Shown: positions 46,084 through 56,785, counted from the stretch's first letter. The stretch: 64,000 nt of DNA from Pantoea sp. IMH (GCF_000599885.1 NZ_JFGT01000006.1:310001-374000); one strand, 5' to 3'. Numbers and translations: made by a program. The notes: a model not told the origin generated them from the letters alone.

Positions 46084-47247
46084 TCACTGTTTATTGTCGG
46101 CGTAGCGGGAAGACATTTCGGCTGGCGCCTCGCTTTCGTCGTCCGTTTCATTTGAGGCCAGACCTGCCACTTTCACCTGAGGTAACTTACCGCCGGTAAA
46201 TTCGATCCTGCGGGTCGGGAAGGCGAAGTTAATTTCCAGAGCCTCGAGGCGTTCCATCAGCTGTAGATTGATCTCTTCCTGCACGTCCATATATTGATTG
46301 TAATCGGCCACCGTGACGTAATAGACCACTTCAAAGGTCAGCTTGCTTTCATCAAAAGCGAAAAAGTGAGCGCGATCGAAGCGGGTATTTCCCACCTGTT
46401 CAATCACCTCGCGCAGCAGTTTGCTGACCTTCCGCATTTTTTCCGCCGGGGTTTCGTAACTGATGCCAAACCGGAACAGGATGCGCCTCTCATTCATCCG
46501 TTTGTAGTTATGGATGGTTTGCTGGAGGAGGATGGTATTCGAGCAGACTATCTGCTCGCCGCTCAGGCTACGCAGACGGGTGGTTTTCAGTCCAATATGC
46601 TCAATCGAACCGGCGATATCGCCAAACACAATAAAATCGCCATGTTCAAACGGTTTATCAAAGCCGATCGCCAGTGAAGCAAACACATCGCTCAGCACCG
46701 TCTGAATCGCCAGCGCTATAGCGATACCGCCCACGCCAAGACTGGCGACCAGCGCGGTAATGTTAACGCCCATATTAGAGAGAATGGCGAGCATCAGCAT
46801 TGCCCAGACGATCACCCGTAACATGATGCCTATGATGACCGTGGTGACGGGGTTGCGTACATGTGTTGGGTCGCGGCGCATGCCTGATAACCACAGGCGT
46901 ATACCGCAATCCAGCCATAACGCAATTTGCAGCAGAAGGGCAATAAACCAGCCGTGCGCTACTACCGTCGTCCATCTGGGCGGAAGCGCAATAAATTTAA
47001 GGGCCAGCAGGAGAGAAAAGATCAGCAGCAGCATATTGCTGGTACTGCGTAATATCTCCACGGCGATATGGTAGAGAAACTGTCCGCGCTGGTGCGGCGA
47101 TTTAGAGGTTCTGTTGGTGAGAAAGCGGATCAGACCACGCAGCACACTGTAGATGACCAGCGTGCCGACCACTAATATGGCAGTGTTAATCCAGAATGTC
47201 TGGTTGAAAAGCAGGGATAAATTCAGAGAAGTTAGCCAGTTTTCCAT
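46084..47247 (-). CDS. MscS-family mechanosensitive ion channel
   Basis: This 387-residue protein has four to five N-terminal helices and the MscS pore helix ITALVASLGVGGIAIALAIQ followed by TVLSDVFASLAIGFDKPFEHGD, then the beta domain. The C-terminal part reads FGISYETPAEKMRKVSK and EVVYYVTVADYNQYMDVQ. It releases ions under turgor stress. Paralogue identity (YnaI/YbdG type) is not decided. Confidence 0.88.
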   Translation of the reverse strand: MENWLTSLNLSLLFNQTFWINTAILVVGTLVIYSVLRGLIRFLTNRTSKSPHQRGQFLYHIAVEILRSTSNMLLLIFSLLLALKFIALPPRWTTVVAHGWFIALLLQIALWLDCGIRLWLSGMRRDPTHVRNPVTTVIIGIMLRVIVWAMLMLAILSNMGVNITALVASLGVGGIAIALAIQTVLSDVFASLAIGFDKPFEHGDFIVFGDIAGSIEHIGLKTTRLRSLSGEQIVCSNTILLQQTIHNYKRMNERRILFRFGISYETPAEKMRKVSKLLREVIEQVGNTRFDRAHFFAFDESKLTFEVVYYVTVADYNQYMDVQEEINLQLMERLEALEINFAFPTRRIEFTGGKLPQVKVAGLASNETDDESEAPAEMSSRYADNKQ

Positions 47248-47415
47248 AAGGTTAAGGATCCTTTCTGGTGAGCCGCTAATCAGGCGGGATAAATAAGTCA
47301 GGGCTAAGCCTGGTGCAGAATGGGGAGTTTCGCCAGTAAGGGAGAAGAGGAAGCGCCCTGGCGTCAGGGAGTAGAGAAGCGCTCTGACCTGCCCGTGAAC
47401 GCGGACAGGAGAGGT

Positions 47416-48159
47416 TTACATAAAGCGGTTGGCCTTTTCACGCGCCAGGCGTTCAAGCGAAAAGATAACCTGCTGGAGGTCCCGCTCCTGGCTGATATTC
47501 AGCGTGACATAACGGAAGCTGAGACGCGGAGTGACTACGGTTTCGTTTTTATAGCCTACGATGCTGCGTTCGCCGATATTGATTAACTGAGCATCCACTT
47601 CAAACTGGCCGAAGTCGCCCATCTCAAGCCGTAGCTTCCTGAAGAGTTCACCGCCCTTGATCCCTTCTGGCACCTCGCTTTCAGCCAGCACGCCGACGCC
47701 GCCAAGGGAGAGATCCTGAAGGCGCATACGGCTCTCTCCACTGCCATCCGGCCATTTCACATAGCAGTAAAAAACAGGATCAAGTGGGGTGTTTACGCGG
47801 AAATATTCCCGGCGCTGGATCATGCACAGCTCGTCTGGCAGGTCGGCGCCAAAGGCGGGTAAGCCATCATGGCTGGCGGAATTCAGCACTGGTAGGGTGA
47901 ACTCGACTTTTGCGCCCCGGGTTTCTGCGGTGAGATGCAGATTCTTCGCGCTTAATGCCAGCTGGTTATCATGATCGTTACTGCCCCAGTCAATAAGCAG
48001 GCTTTCCCGATCGGCTTCTAAAAGTTTGGTTATAAACTGGCCCCGGTCATGCGTAACCATAACTGGCGTCTGATTTTTCATCAGATCTTTTAGCACATTC
48101 AACACAGCCAGCGGCCCGCGCTTAATGTACTGCTCTTTATCTTCCTCTTTCACATTCAC
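47416..48159 (-). CDS. ycgR: Flagellar brake protein YcgR (PilZ, c-di-GMP binding)
   Basis: This 247-residue protein has an N-terminal YcgR domain and a C-terminal PilZ domain with the c-di-GMP motifs QRREYFRVNTPL and DLSLGGVGVL. It slows the flagellar motor when c-di-GMP is high. It is close to mltE/ldcA, as in E. coli, though here the channel gene intervenes. Confidence 0.93.
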   Translation of the reverse strand: MNVKEEDKEQYIKRGPLAVLNVLKDLMKNQTPVMVTHDRGQFITKLLEADRESLLIDWGSNDHDNQLALSAKNLHLTAETRGAKVEFTLPVLNSASHDGLPAFGADLPDELCMIQRREYFRVNTPLDPVFYCYVKWPDGSGESRMRLQDLSLGGVGVLAESEVPEGIKGGELFRKLRLEMGDFGQFEVDAQLINIGERSIVGYKNETVVTPRLSFRYVTLNISQERDLQQVIFSLERLAREKANRFM

Positions 48160-48341
48160 TCCGGTGGCAGTTCAGTTCACACTTTTTAAGCTGATACGTC
48201 CTTTTATCGGCATCGTTAGTCAACCCTTTAGTTTTGAAGAAGATAAATGGGTAACTAACGAAAAAGGGGGTAGTGATCACAGACTTATTTTTTTAGACTA
48301 TACTTGCGATGTTTAATGTTCAACAAGGGATGGAGTAATAA

Positions 48342-48590
48342 ATGGGTATTTTGTCTTGGATTATCTTTGGTCTCATCGCAGGGATTATCGCTAAATGGAT
48401 TATGCCAGGTAAAGATGGCGGCGGTTTTATCATCACAGTGGTGCTCGGGATTATCGGTGCCGTTGTCGGTGGTTGGATCAGTACGCTGTTTGGCTTCGGT
48501 AAAGTCGATGGGTTCAACTTTGGCAGCTTTGTAGTGGCGGTCATCGGTGCCATCGTCGTGCTGTGGATTTACCGTAAAGTTAAAAGCTGA
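48342..48590 (+). CDS. GlsB/YeaQ/YmgE family small membrane protein
   Basis: This 82-residue protein has three hydrophobic glycine-rich segments (GILSWIIFGLIAGIIAKWIM; GGGFIITVVLGIIGAVVGGW; FVVAVIGAIVVLWIYRKV), the family pattern. These are stress-associated inner-membrane proteins of unknown action. A strong terminator follows. Confidence 0.9.
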   Translation: MGILSWIIFGLIAGIIAKWIMPGKDGGGFIITVVLGIIGAVVGGWISTLFGFGKVDGFNFGSFVVAVIGAIVVLWIYRKVKS

Positions 48591-48610
48591 TCGCGATACA
48601 TTCAAAAAAC

Positions 48611-48640
48611 AAGGGAGACGCCTGGCGTCTCCCTTTTTTT
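48611..48640. terminator. Terminator after the YmgE-like gene
   Basis: AGGGAGACGCC and GGCGTCTCCCT pair perfectly, followed by a run of T. It is also just downstream of the convergent receptor gene. Confidence 0.92.
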
Positions 48641-48651
48641 ATGGCTGCGGA

Positions 48652-50769
48652 TCAGAAATCGTAACCGACGGTGGCAACGATGGTGCGTTCTGCTCCCCAG
48701 TAGCAATAGCCGGTGCCGTAGCAAGCGGAAACATAGTCACGATCGGTCAGGTTGTTAGCATTCACCTGCACGAATGCGCCTTTCAGGCTGCTGTTCCAGG
48801 CGCCCAAATCCGCCCGGACGGAGGCATCAAACAGCGTGGTGGAGGGCAGGCGGGTGGTATTTTCATTGTCTGCCCATTGCTTGCCAATATAGCGCACGCC
48901 AGCGCCAATGCTCAGACCATAGTCGAACTGATATTTCGCCCAGGCGGAAGCCATTGAGTTTGGCGTGACGTAAGGCGTATGCCCGTCATTGCTATTGACC
49001 GAATCCTTAAAGCGGACGTGGTTCAGGGTATAGTTGGCGATAGTGCTCAACCGCGGTGTAATCTGGTTATGCGCTTCCAGCTCAAGCCCCTGGGAATGTA
49101 CCTTACCGGCTGGTTCATAGTAGGAGCCGACCACCACACGGTTGCCGACATCTTTCTGCGTCAAATCGTAGACGGCGATGGAGTAAAGATCCGAGGTGCC
49201 AACGGGCTGGTACTTCACGCCGGCTTCATACTGCTCGGAGGTGGTAGGCTTAAGGAGATTGCCATCCTGGCCCGAGAGAGACTGTGGCGTAATGGCCTGG
49301 CTGTAGCTGGCATAAGGTGACACACCATTATCAAAGGCGTAGAGCAGCGCAGCACGGCCGCTCACATGGTCATCCTGGCGGCGAAACTTTGTCGCATTGC
49401 CGTAATTTTCATTCTGGGAAACGATACGATCGTAGCGCCCAGACAGATCCAGATGCCACTTATTCCAGATCATCTCATCCTGAAGATAAACGCCCGTCTG
49501 ATAGTAGCGGCGCTGCGAATCTGTAAACAGATAATCTAACGCTGGCCCCACAGGCTCGCCGGTAACCGCGTTCAGCTGGTTGGCAGCTCCGCTGGCATCA
49601 CTCAGGTCATTCTTGTAACGGTGATATTCCGCGCCCAACACGACTTTATGATCGACTTCACCGGTCGCGAAATCGGCCTCAAGTTGATTATCAATGGCAA
49701 ACGCATCCAGAGAAGAACGGGAGCCAGTGTAAAAGCGGTTCAGCACATCAGGGTTAGTGCTGTCCCAGCCTCCCTGATAAACCTGATCGAGATCGACATT
49801 CGAGTGAGCGTAGCTGGCATTGGAACGGAAAGCCCAGGTGTCATTAAAGCGGTGCGCGAATTCATAGCTGTAGATCTGCTCATTACGCTTGAACTGATCG
49901 AGCGCGCTGTCGCCATCGTAAAAACCGTTACTCAGCTTGCGTCCGTTATGTTCCGTAATGCTGCCATCGGCAGGTACTGCACTATGATAACCGCCGGAAG
50001 GATCTTTTTGCAGGTAGGCGCGGAGCAGTAAGGACGTATCTTCATCAGGTTGCCAGAGCAGGGAAGGGGAAATCGCATATTTCTCTTCGCGCGTATGGTC
50101 GTACTGCGTATCGCTGTTGCGCGTTATGCCGGTCAGCCGAAATGCCCACTCATTGTTGATAGCATTGGTGTAATCGAAGGCCGCGCTGTTGGTACTGTTA
50201 GTGCCGGTTGAGAGGCGAAAATGCCCTTCTGGCGTAAACTGCGGACGTTTTGACGTTTCCATTACCAGCCCGCCCGGCACGGTCTGACCATACAAGGCGG
50301 AGGAAGGCCCTTTGATCACATCGATGCGCTCCAGGAACCAGGGATCCACCTGTAACACATTATAGCTTCCCGGATCGCTCATCAGACGCAGGCCATCCAG
50401 GAAGATATTATCCACGTCGCCGCCATGGAAGCCACGCAGCGACACGGTATCGTATCGGGTGGCCGCTCCGGCAAAATTGGTGAACGCACCAGCCGTGTAA
50501 TTCAGCGCCTGGTTGACGTTCATCGCTCCCTGATCTTCCATCTGCTGATGGGTTACCACCGAAACCGACTGGGCGGTGGTAATTAATGGACGATCGGTTT
50601 TGGTCGCGCCTTTGCTGGTTTTGGCGGTATAGCCTTCAGTGGGCGTGATGGCCGTTTCAGCTGGCTGCGCCGTCACCACAAGAGTCTCGGCGGCTAAGGT
50701 TGTCATGGGGGCAGAAAGAGCGATGGCGCAAAAAAGAACAGAACGCTTCAGGGTAAAAGGCATTCTCAT
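48652..50769 (-). CDS. foxA: TonB-dependent siderophore receptor, FoxA-like
   Basis: This 705-residue outer-membrane protein has a signal peptide (cleavage after PMTTLAA), a TonB box (ETLVVTAQ), a plug domain (QALNYTAGAF; VSLRGFHGGDVDNIFLDGLR; GPSSALYGQTVPGGLV), and a 22-strand barrel ending IVATVGYDF. Barrel segments such as YDHTREEKYAISPSLLWQPD and LQKDPSGGYHSAVPADGSI recall the ferrioxamine receptor FoxA of Yersinia, so hydroxamate siderophore uptake is likely. The exact ligand is inferred. A Fur-like box lies upstream. Confidence 0.85.
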   Translation of the reverse strand: MRMPFTLKRSVLFCAIALSAPMTTLAAETLVVTAQPAETAITPTEGYTAKTSKGATKTDRPLITTAQSVSVVTHQQMEDQGAMNVNQALNYTAGAFTNFAGAATRYDTVSLRGFHGGDVDNIFLDGLRLMSDPGSYNVLQVDPWFLERIDVIKGPSSALYGQTVPGGLVMETSKRPQFTPEGHFRLSTGTNSTNSAAFDYTNAINNEWAFRLTGITRNSDTQYDHTREEKYAISPSLLWQPDEDTSLLLRAYLQKDPSGGYHSAVPADGSITEHNGRKLSNGFYDGDSALDQFKRNEQIYSYEFAHRFNDTWAFRSNASYAHSNVDLDQVYQGGWDSTNPDVLNRFYTGSRSSLDAFAIDNQLEADFATGEVDHKVVLGAEYHRYKNDLSDASGAANQLNAVTGEPVGPALDYLFTDSQRRYYQTGVYLQDEMIWNKWHLDLSGRYDRIVSQNENYGNATKFRRQDDHVSGRAALLYAFDNGVSPYASYSQAITPQSLSGQDGNLLKPTTSEQYEAGVKYQPVGTSDLYSIAVYDLTQKDVGNRVVVGSYYEPAGKVHSQGLELEAHNQITPRLSTIANYTLNHVRFKDSVNSNDGHTPYVTPNSMASAWAKYQFDYGLSIGAGVRYIGKQWADNENTTRLPSTTLFDASVRADLGAWNSSLKGAFVQVNANNLTDRDYVSACYGTGYCYWGAERTIVATVGYDF

Positions 50770-50859
50770 TGTGGGTTCCCTTACAAATTAATCTAATTAT
50801 GATCCGTTACGCAGAGGTAAAAAGCGAAACGCGCGCAACGTCGGCAGTCTGAGGAGAAT

Positions 50860-50884
50860 GATAATCTCAATGAGAATTGTTATC
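50860..50884 (-). promoter_or_regulatory. Fur-like box upstream of foxA
   Basis: GATAATCTCAATGAGAATTG runs on into TTATC, an AT-rich repeat of overlapping Fur hexamers (GATAAT, AATGAG, AATTG, TTATC). It lies about 90 bases before the receptor start. Iron repression is inferred. Confidence 0.75.
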
Positions 50885-50994
50885 TTTCAGGAAAAAATTA
50901 GCAAGCAGTGCGTTAATTTTTAGGGATTATCCATGCGTCAGGAGGCGAAGCGGGGGAGAGAAACCCGGCGAACGGCGTCGCCGGGATGTGGCAT

Positions 50995-52665
50995 TTACTG
51001 TTCTTTAGTGATATCGCTGACGTTATTACAGGTCACATTTTTTGGACAGTAGAGATCCATCAGTTTAACCGTGACGCCATTGGTCCAGCCGAAGCCATCC
51101 TGGAGTGGATATTCACCGCCGCCGCCGCCGCCTAAATCCTTGCCTTGCACGACGTACTTCTCAACCAGTTTGCGCTCCTTATCATAGGTACCCTGGACAT
51201 TCTGCAGGAAACGTATACCGATCTCTTTTGCCAGCGCCTGCTGACCGTAGTTGTTCAGGCCCTGAACGGCGGCCCACTGTAGCGGCGCCCAGCCGTTCGG
51301 CGCATCCCACTGTTGCCCGGTATTCTCAGTAGTCGTGGCCAGCCCGCCCTCTTTCAGCAGATTAGCCCGCACGGCGGCAGCGGTTTTGTCCGCTTTATCG
51401 TCAGTCGCGGCCTGAAGATAAAGCGGAAACAGCGCGGCAGCGGTCAGCTGAGGATGCACTTTGGCCGCTTTCCAGTCGTAATCGGCGTACCAGCCATCCT
51501 TCTCATTCCAGAGATAACGGTTGATCGCCTCCTGATGCTTGTTAGCCACGTGCTCAAAGCGCTGACTCGCTTCTTTATTGCCCGCCACGTCATTGGCACG
51601 CGCCAGCGTTTTTTCCAGATGGAAAATCAGCGCGTTAAGATCAACAGGCACAATATCGGTGGTGCGGATAGAGGAGAGATCGCCTGGTTTAGCGAACCAG
51701 CGGGAGCTGAAATCCCATCCTGAGGCGGCACCGGCACGGAGATCGCGATAGAGCTGAGCTTTCTTATCATCGCGGGTGTTTTCTGCCGTTTTGATATCGT
51801 CCATATAGGATTCGGTTCTGGGCACGTCGCGCGCGTCCCAGTAGCGGTTCAGTAGTGTGCCATCTTTCAGCTTCACGATCCGTTTACTGGCTTCACCTGG
51901 CTGGACACTTTGCGCATCGGCCATCCAGTAATCATATTCTTTTTGCAGCTGAGGCAGATATTTGGTGTAGGTTTCATCACCTTTATGCGTCGCCAGCAGA
52001 TCAACCATCAGGCTGAAGAAGGGTGGCTGGGAGCGGCTGAGATAGTAGCTGCGGTTGCCGTTAGGAATATGGCCATATTTATCGAGGATATAGGCGAAGT
52101 TATCGACCATATTCTCCACCAGCTCCCAGTGACCGCTTTCGGCCAGCCCCAGCATGGTGAAATAGGTGTCCCAGTAGTAAACCTCGCGGAACCGGCCTCC
52201 CGGCACTACATAGGCTTCCGGCAGCGACAGCAGTGAATCCCAGCGTCCCGCTTTATTCGTGGTACGCGTCAGCACAGGCCAGAGGCCGTCAATATGCTCA
52301 CGTAAACTCTGGCCGGCTGGCGGAATATAGGTTTCCTTTGCGGCAGGTAACGTAAAATTAGCATTCACAAAACGACGCAGATCGAAATTGCTTTGCTTTC
52401 TTTGCATCTGCCAGTCCGCAAGAATTGAGGTAGGATCGCTTTTTGGCACCGCATCCGCGAACGTTTTCTGGTCGGGGAAAAGTTTTGCCGACTGAACGGC
52501 GTGAAACAGCGGACCCAGCAGGAGATCGGGCGGCTGCACCGCCTCGCTGAGCGTATGCTGCTGTGTGGGCGTTTCTTTCGCATAGCTTGTCTGTGTCAGC
52601 GCGGCTGAAACCAGCAGCGGCAATACCAGCAAGGCTTTCCAGTGACGTTTCTCAATTCGTTGCAT
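50995..52665 (-). CDS. treA: Periplasmic trehalase TreA
   Basis: This 556-residue GH37 enzyme has a signal peptide ([15 protein letters not shown]) and the trehalase signatures [15 protein letters not shown] and [13 protein letters not shown]. The catalytic Asp and Glu lie in [10 protein letters not shown] and near the C-terminal [18 protein letters not shown]. It splits trehalose to glucose in the periplasm, for use at high osmolarity. Confidence 0.95.
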   Translation of the reverse strand: MQRIEKRHWKALLVLPLLVSAALTQTSYAKETPTQQHTLSEAVQPPDLLLGPLFHAVQSAKLFPDQKTFADAVPKSDPTSILADWQMQRKQSNFDLRRFVNANFTLPAAKETYIPPAGQSLREHIDGLWPVLTRTTNKAGRWDSLLSLPEAYVVPGGRFREVYYWDTYFTMLGLAESGHWELVENMVDNFAYILDKYGHIPNGNRSYYLSRSQPPFFSLMVDLLATHKGDETYTKYLPQLQKEYDYWMADAQSVQPGEASKRIVKLKDGTLLNRYWDARDVPRTESYMDDIKTAENTRDDKKAQLYRDLRAGAASGWDFSSRWFAKPGDLSSIRTTDIVPVDLNALIFHLEKTLARANDVAGNKEASQRFEHVANKHQEAINRYLWNEKDGWYADYDWKAAKVHPQLTAAALFPLYLQAATDDKADKTAAAVRANLLKEGGLATTTENTGQQWDAPNGWAPLQWAAVQGLNNYGQQALAKEIGIRFLQNVQGTYDKERKLVEKYVVQGKDLGGGGGGEYPLQDGFGWTNGVTVKLMDLYCPKNVTCNNVSDITKEQ

Positions 52666-53117
52666 TGGCAGTTCTCCATGTCCAGACCGGACGCGATCTG
52701 TAAGCTATTGACCCTCAAACAAACTTTAGTCGAATATTCGCATCTCGCGCGCAGCCGAAGCCTGAAATGTGAAGCGAGCGGAATTTTTAGCTCCAGGCGC
52801 AGCGGCAGCGTGCATAGTGCCAGGCAAGGTTTGAGTGTAGTGCTGGGAGTTATAACCAGGCTTGGAGGGGCAGTGTGCAGATCCTGGCGAGGTTGAACGT
52901 TACTGCCGGGGCGTTATTTTTGCTTATCCTGCCGAGGCCTGCTGCGGCTGATGCCGACAATCGATCAAGACAGGCATTGCTCTGCGGGCGAGGGCCTGGA
53001 ATAATACGCAACCATCTGTCAGGATAGCGACAGACTGCCGTGAAGAAGTGGCCGCGTGTTGCCGCAACTGTCTTGTGAGCGAACGGCCTTATCCCAGGGA
53101 TGAACCAGGAACCTGTT
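52666..53117. other. Intergenic region upstream of treA and the small membrane protein
   Basis: About 450 bases that hold the divergent upstream regions. No gene was supported on either strand. Confidence 0.4.
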
Positions 53118-53363
53118 ATGAAGCGAAAAGAAATGAAGCGGTATATAGCCGCTATCGTCATTGTGCTGTTGGTTGCGCTGACCGTTATGTCTAAAGTGAT
53201 GATTGGCGGCGCTATTGATGAATACCATATTCCGGTGAGTGACTGGTCGGGCAGAATGCTGGTGACCCAGTTGTTTATGATTATCGTCTACTCCATGGTC
53301 TTTACCGGCCTCCTCGCCATTCCGCTGTGGTACTGGTTTTCAGGCGAAGAGCGTAAAGACTAA
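53118..53363 (+). CDS. Small two-helix membrane protein
   Basis: There are 81 residues from MKRKEMKRYIAAIVIVLLVA, chosen because AGGA is seven bases upstream. Helices are at ~8-30 and ~50-73 (TQLFMIIVYSMVFTGLLAIP), with a basic front end. No family recognised. Confidence 0.6.
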   Translation: MKRKEMKRYIAAIVIVLLVALTVMSKVMIGGAIDEYHIPVSDWSGRMLVTQLFMIIVYSMVFTGLLAIPLWYWFSGEERKD

Positions 53364-53429
53364 GGGCAATCCGGGACAACGATTGCTGCCTGCTTTCCAG
53401 CAATGCAGCCTGGCGTAGGCATAAAACAG

Positions 53430-53457
53430 ATGCCCCTGGCTGCTCGTCCAGGGGCAT
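53430..53457. terminator. Hairpin between the small membrane protein and the porin gene
   Basis: ATGCCCCTGG and CCAGGGGCAT pair perfectly around CTGCTCGT. It lies between convergent genes; the T tail is weak. Confidence 0.65.
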
Positions 53458-53550
53458 TGTTCAGCCAGAAATAGTTACCGGTGCCACACGTAGTGCCTTA
53501 CACATCACCTTGCGCGTGCCGGCAGGCTGACTATCTCTCCGCCGTGCAGA

Positions 53551-54930
53551 TCAGAACCAGGCTTCAAACATTCCTCCTACGTTAAAGGAATCCAGCTGCG
53601 TATCGGTGTCGGTGCCGTTAACCCGTGCAGTGCGGCGATTATCCACGTCACCGCCGGTCACGTAGAAGCGCAGCATAGGCCGGAATTCTGGTCCCATCGC
53701 AATCGTCATATTCTGCGACAGCGTCAGCTTCCAGCCGTGGTTATCACCACCCATATCATAATCAACCCGCTGATAGCCCGCTTCCAGCCAGGTGGAGTGA
53801 ACATCGTTCCACCAGTACATTGGACGGACGATCGCGCCGTAGTTTTTACGGTTGTCGGTGCTATCTGCGCTGTTGTCATAATCATGGAAGGCCAGCAGAT
53901 ATTCCACCTGCGTCTGCGGCGTGAATTTATAAGCGCCTTCGAAGCTGGCGTAAACGGTCTTCAGCTCGTCGGTTTTGCTATACACGCTGTTGTCGGAGTT
54001 GTCGGAGTAGCGGGCAATTACTTTATTGACGCTTTTCTCGCCCGTATGGCTTAACACCACCGCGCCCTGCCAGGCCTTGGTACGTTCGTCACTCTCTATG
54101 GCTTTAGAGTCGAATCCGTAGTTAGCGTAAATCTCAAAATCCAGCGGACCTACCTTCATGCCGTGAATTTTTGAGGTCAGCGCGTAATTGCCTTTATCAC
54201 CGGTGCCAGAGCCACCGGTACAGGTGATACGCGATGGGTTAGCCTCATCCTCCATCACTTCCGGGCTACAGGATTCCACCGCAGCCACGGTGGCGAGGTC
54301 GAATTTCACGCCGCCGAGGTCAAAGTCTTTGATTCCGGCGCCCTGGCCGTCATGGTTCATCCAGAAGTAATCGTTAATGCCCTGTTGAGGACGCTGGTGG
54401 AAGTCGCGTCCGGCCCAGATATAGGCCCCCGGGTTAGAAGCCAGTACGTTGGTCACGCCCGCGTAGGCTTTTTTAAGGTTTACCTCATCTCCCCAGTGGT
54501 CGATCATCACGTTGACGTCCCAGACCGCGCCATTGTCGCCCCTGAACGCTTTGGAGAGCTGAAATTCTCCGCCGTTACCCTCGTTGCCCAGACGACCAAT
54601 TGCGGAAGCACCGTTATAGGAGCCATCCACGCCAACAAATTTCTGGTCGCCGCCCTGAAATTGCGCGCCGTAGCGGGCGTAGCCGGTAAACTTCACGCCG
54701 AAGGGGATCGCCATATCAGGCGACTGCGCCGCGCTTTCCGGTTCGTTAATAATGTCCGCTTTCTGATTAAGTGCCGCATCCAGTTTGGCCTGCCGCTCAC
54801 TGAGCGCCTTATCGACCGCTCTGGCGACAATGGCGTCAATTTGTTCCTGAGTAAATTCTTGCGCCGCTACGGTTCCCGAGCAGAGCGAAGCCATAACCAG
54901 CAGCGAGGTTGATACTTTATTTGTCTTCAT
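53551..54930 (-). CDS. LamB-type carbohydrate porin (BglH/ScrY-like)
   Basis: There are 459 residues from MKTNKVSTSLLVMASLCSGT, with a signal peptide ending ...GTVAAQ. A short coiled-coil-like N-terminal segment (EQIDAIVARAVDKALSERQA) resembles BglH/ScrY. The 18-strand barrel follows, with FGVKFTGYARYGAQFQGGDQ at the first strand and SFNVGGMFEAWF at the end. It lets beta-glucoside sugars cross the outer membrane and lies last in the cellobiose PTS cluster. Confidence 0.87.
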   Translation of the reverse strand: MKTNKVSTSLLVMASLCSGTVAAQEFTQEQIDAIVARAVDKALSERQAKLDAALNQKADIINEPESAAQSPDMAIPFGVKFTGYARYGAQFQGGDQKFVGVDGSYNGASAIGRLGNEGNGGEFQLSKAFRGDNGAVWDVNVMIDHWGDEVNLKKAYAGVTNVLASNPGAYIWAGRDFHQRPQQGINDYFWMNHDGQGAGIKDFDLGGVKFDLATVAAVESCSPEVMEDEANPSRITCTGGSGTGDKGNYALTSKIHGMKVGPLDFEIYANYGFDSKAIESDERTKAWQGAVVLSHTGEKSVNKVIARYSDNSDNSVYSKTDELKTVYASFEGAYKFTPQTQVEYLLAFHDYDNSADSTDNRKNYGAIVRPMYWWNDVHSTWLEAGYQRVDYDMGGDNHGWKLTLSQNMTIAMGPEFRPMLRFYVTGGDVDNRRTARVNGTDTDTQLDSFNVGGMFEAWF

Positions 54931-55089
54931 TGTTGTCTCAACAGGGTTAATTATTATCAGACAATGCCTTCCCGCCCGGCGCAGGCGAAGGGATGCCCTG
55001 CGCCCGGACAAGTTATTTTTATTCACAGAGGTAACGTATATTTGCTATCAGATCTTATTTATTACCTTCAGGTAACTCATGGGTGAAAA

Positions 55090-55392
55090 TTATCTCTGAT
55101 AAAGATGAATAATCTCTTCGGATAATTCCCTCGCCAGCATAGAGGTCATTAAATGATCCTGAGCATGAACCATAATTAACGTCATGGGTTGCCGCGCTTC
55201 ACCGGCGTCCTGCTCAATCAGTTTGGTCTGCATTTTATGCGCCTCGCGGGCAAAGCCATCGGCTTCCACCAGCAGGCTTTTTGCCTGTTCTATGCTACCG
55301 TCGCGCGCCGCCTGCAACGCTTCGAAGCAGAGGCTTCTTGACTGCCCGGCATTGACGATAATTTCCATTACCGCTTCTTCTAGATTAATCAT
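55090..55392 (-). CDS. PTS lactose/cellobiose-type EIIA
   Basis: There are 100 residues from the ATG at 55392 (MINLEEAVMEIIVNAGQSRS), with AGGTGA nine bases upstream. The phospho-carrier His lies in LIMVHAQDHLMTSMLARELS. It passes phosphate from HPr to IIB. It overlaps the end of the glucosidase gene by eight bases. Confidence 0.92.
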   Translation of the reverse strand: MINLEEAVMEIIVNAGQSRSLCFEALQAARDGSIEQAKSLLVEADGFAREAHKMQTKLIEQDAGEARQPMTLIMVHAQDHLMTSMLARELSEEIIHLYQR

Positions 55393-56785
55393 TTTCATTC
55401 ACCTCATTAAATCCATTATTCACCGATGCGGTGGCAAACCACTCGCCGCTTTTTTTCACGATGCGTTTCTGGCTGGCTAAATCAAGCTGGATAAAACCAT
55501 AGCGATTTTTATAGCCATTACACCACGACCAGTTATCAATAAAGGTCCACATATGATAACCGAGGCAGTTACACCCCTCGCTTATTCCTTTATGGAGCCA
55601 TTTAAGATGCTCTGAAATAAATTCGATACGGTAATCGTCCTCTATTTTACCGTTCTGAATAAATCGCTGTTCGTTTTCCACACCCATACCATTCTCGGAA
55701 ATAAAACAGCGTGGGTTGCCATAATTCTCGCGCAAATTGGTGAGGATATCGTAAATGCCCGGCTCGTAGATTTCCCAGCCACGCCACGGATTCATTTTGC
55801 GGCCAGGCATCTCATAACTGTCAAAAAACCATTCCGGCATAAAGGGTGCCTCGGGATTGATGGCGCTGTCGCGGCATTTTACCCGGCGCGGCTGGTAATA
55901 GTTCACGCCCAGCAGGTCGATTTTTCCGTCAGCGATCAGCGCCGCGTCGCCGGGCTGGCATTCGGGCAGCTGCCCGTGCTCCTTCAGCAAGACCACCAGA
56001 TCTTCCGGATATTCGCCGCGTAATACCGGGTCCAGGAAACTGCGGTTAAACAGCAGATCAGCCCGGTGAGCCGCGGTAAGATCCGCCGGATTCTGCGAGC
56101 GTGGGTAAGAGGGCGTCAGGTTGAGAACGATGCCTATTTCGCCGTTATACTGCCCGGTGCGGTAGGCCTGTACGGCGGATGCGTGAGCCAGCACCGTGTG
56201 GTAAGCCACCGTGGCCGCCCGTTTGAAGTCCACAATATTCGGATAGTGGAAATCATAAAGGTAACCGCCTTCTACCGGCACAATCGGCTCATTGAAGGTA
56301 AACCAGTGCGATACCCGGTCACCAAACAGCTCAAAACAGATCCCGGCATAGCGGCGGAACGCGGTGATAACCTCCCGGTTTTCCCAGCCGCCTTGCTCCT
56401 GCATCGCCATTGGCATATCAAAGTGAAACAGGGTGATAAAAGGCGTAATGCCCTGCGTCAGCAGTTCATCAATCACGTTGTTGTAAAAGGTCACTGCCTC
56501 AGGATTCACTTCACCGCTGCCGTCCGGGATAAGCCGGGACCAGCTCAGCGAGGTGCGAAAACTGTTGTGATTAAGCCTTTTCAGCAGAGCGATATCTTCG
56601 TGCCAGTGCTGATAAAACCCGGAAGTCTCCGCCGGACCAATCTGCTGATGGAAACGCCAGGGCTGTTGCGCATACCAGGTATCCCAGATGGTGGCGCTTT
56701 TGCCGCCGCCCAGGCTTTCCCCCTCGGTCTGCAGAGCGGAGCTGGCGCTGCCCCACCAGAAATTGTCAGGAAAACTGTATTTCAT
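55385..56785 (-). CDS. 6-phospho-beta-glucosidase (GH1)
   Basis: There are 466 residues from MKYSFPDNFWWGSASSALQTE, with GGAG nine bases upstream of the ATG; a start at 56806 overlapping IIC is possible. The acid/base Glu lies in WFTFNEPIVP and the nucleophile in CFISENGMGVENE. It hydrolyses the phosphorylated beta-glucoside delivered by the PTS. The phosphate-binding end is GYKNRYGFIQLD. Confidence 0.93.
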   Translation of the reverse strand: MKYSFPDNFWWGSASSALQTEGESLGGGKSATIWDTWYAQQPWRFHQQIGPAETSGFYQHWHEDIALLKRLNHNSFRTSLSWSRLIPDGSGEVNPEAVTFYNNVIDELLTQGITPFITLFHFDMPMAMQEQGGWENREVITAFRRYAGICFELFGDRVSHWFTFNEPIVPVEGGYLYDFHYPNIVDFKRAATVAYHTVLAHASAVQAYRTGQYNGEIGIVLNLTPSYPRSQNPADLTAAHRADLLFNRSFLDPVLRGEYPEDLVVLLKEHGQLPECQPGDAALIADGKIDLLGVNYYQPRRVKCRDSAINPEAPFMPEWFFDSYEMPGRKMNPWRGWEIYEPGIYDILTNLRENYGNPRCFISENGMGVENEQRFIQNGKIEDDYRIEFISEHLKWLHKGISEGCNCLGYHMWTFIDNWSWCNGYKNRYGFIQLDLASQKRIVKKSGEWFATASVNNGFNEVNEND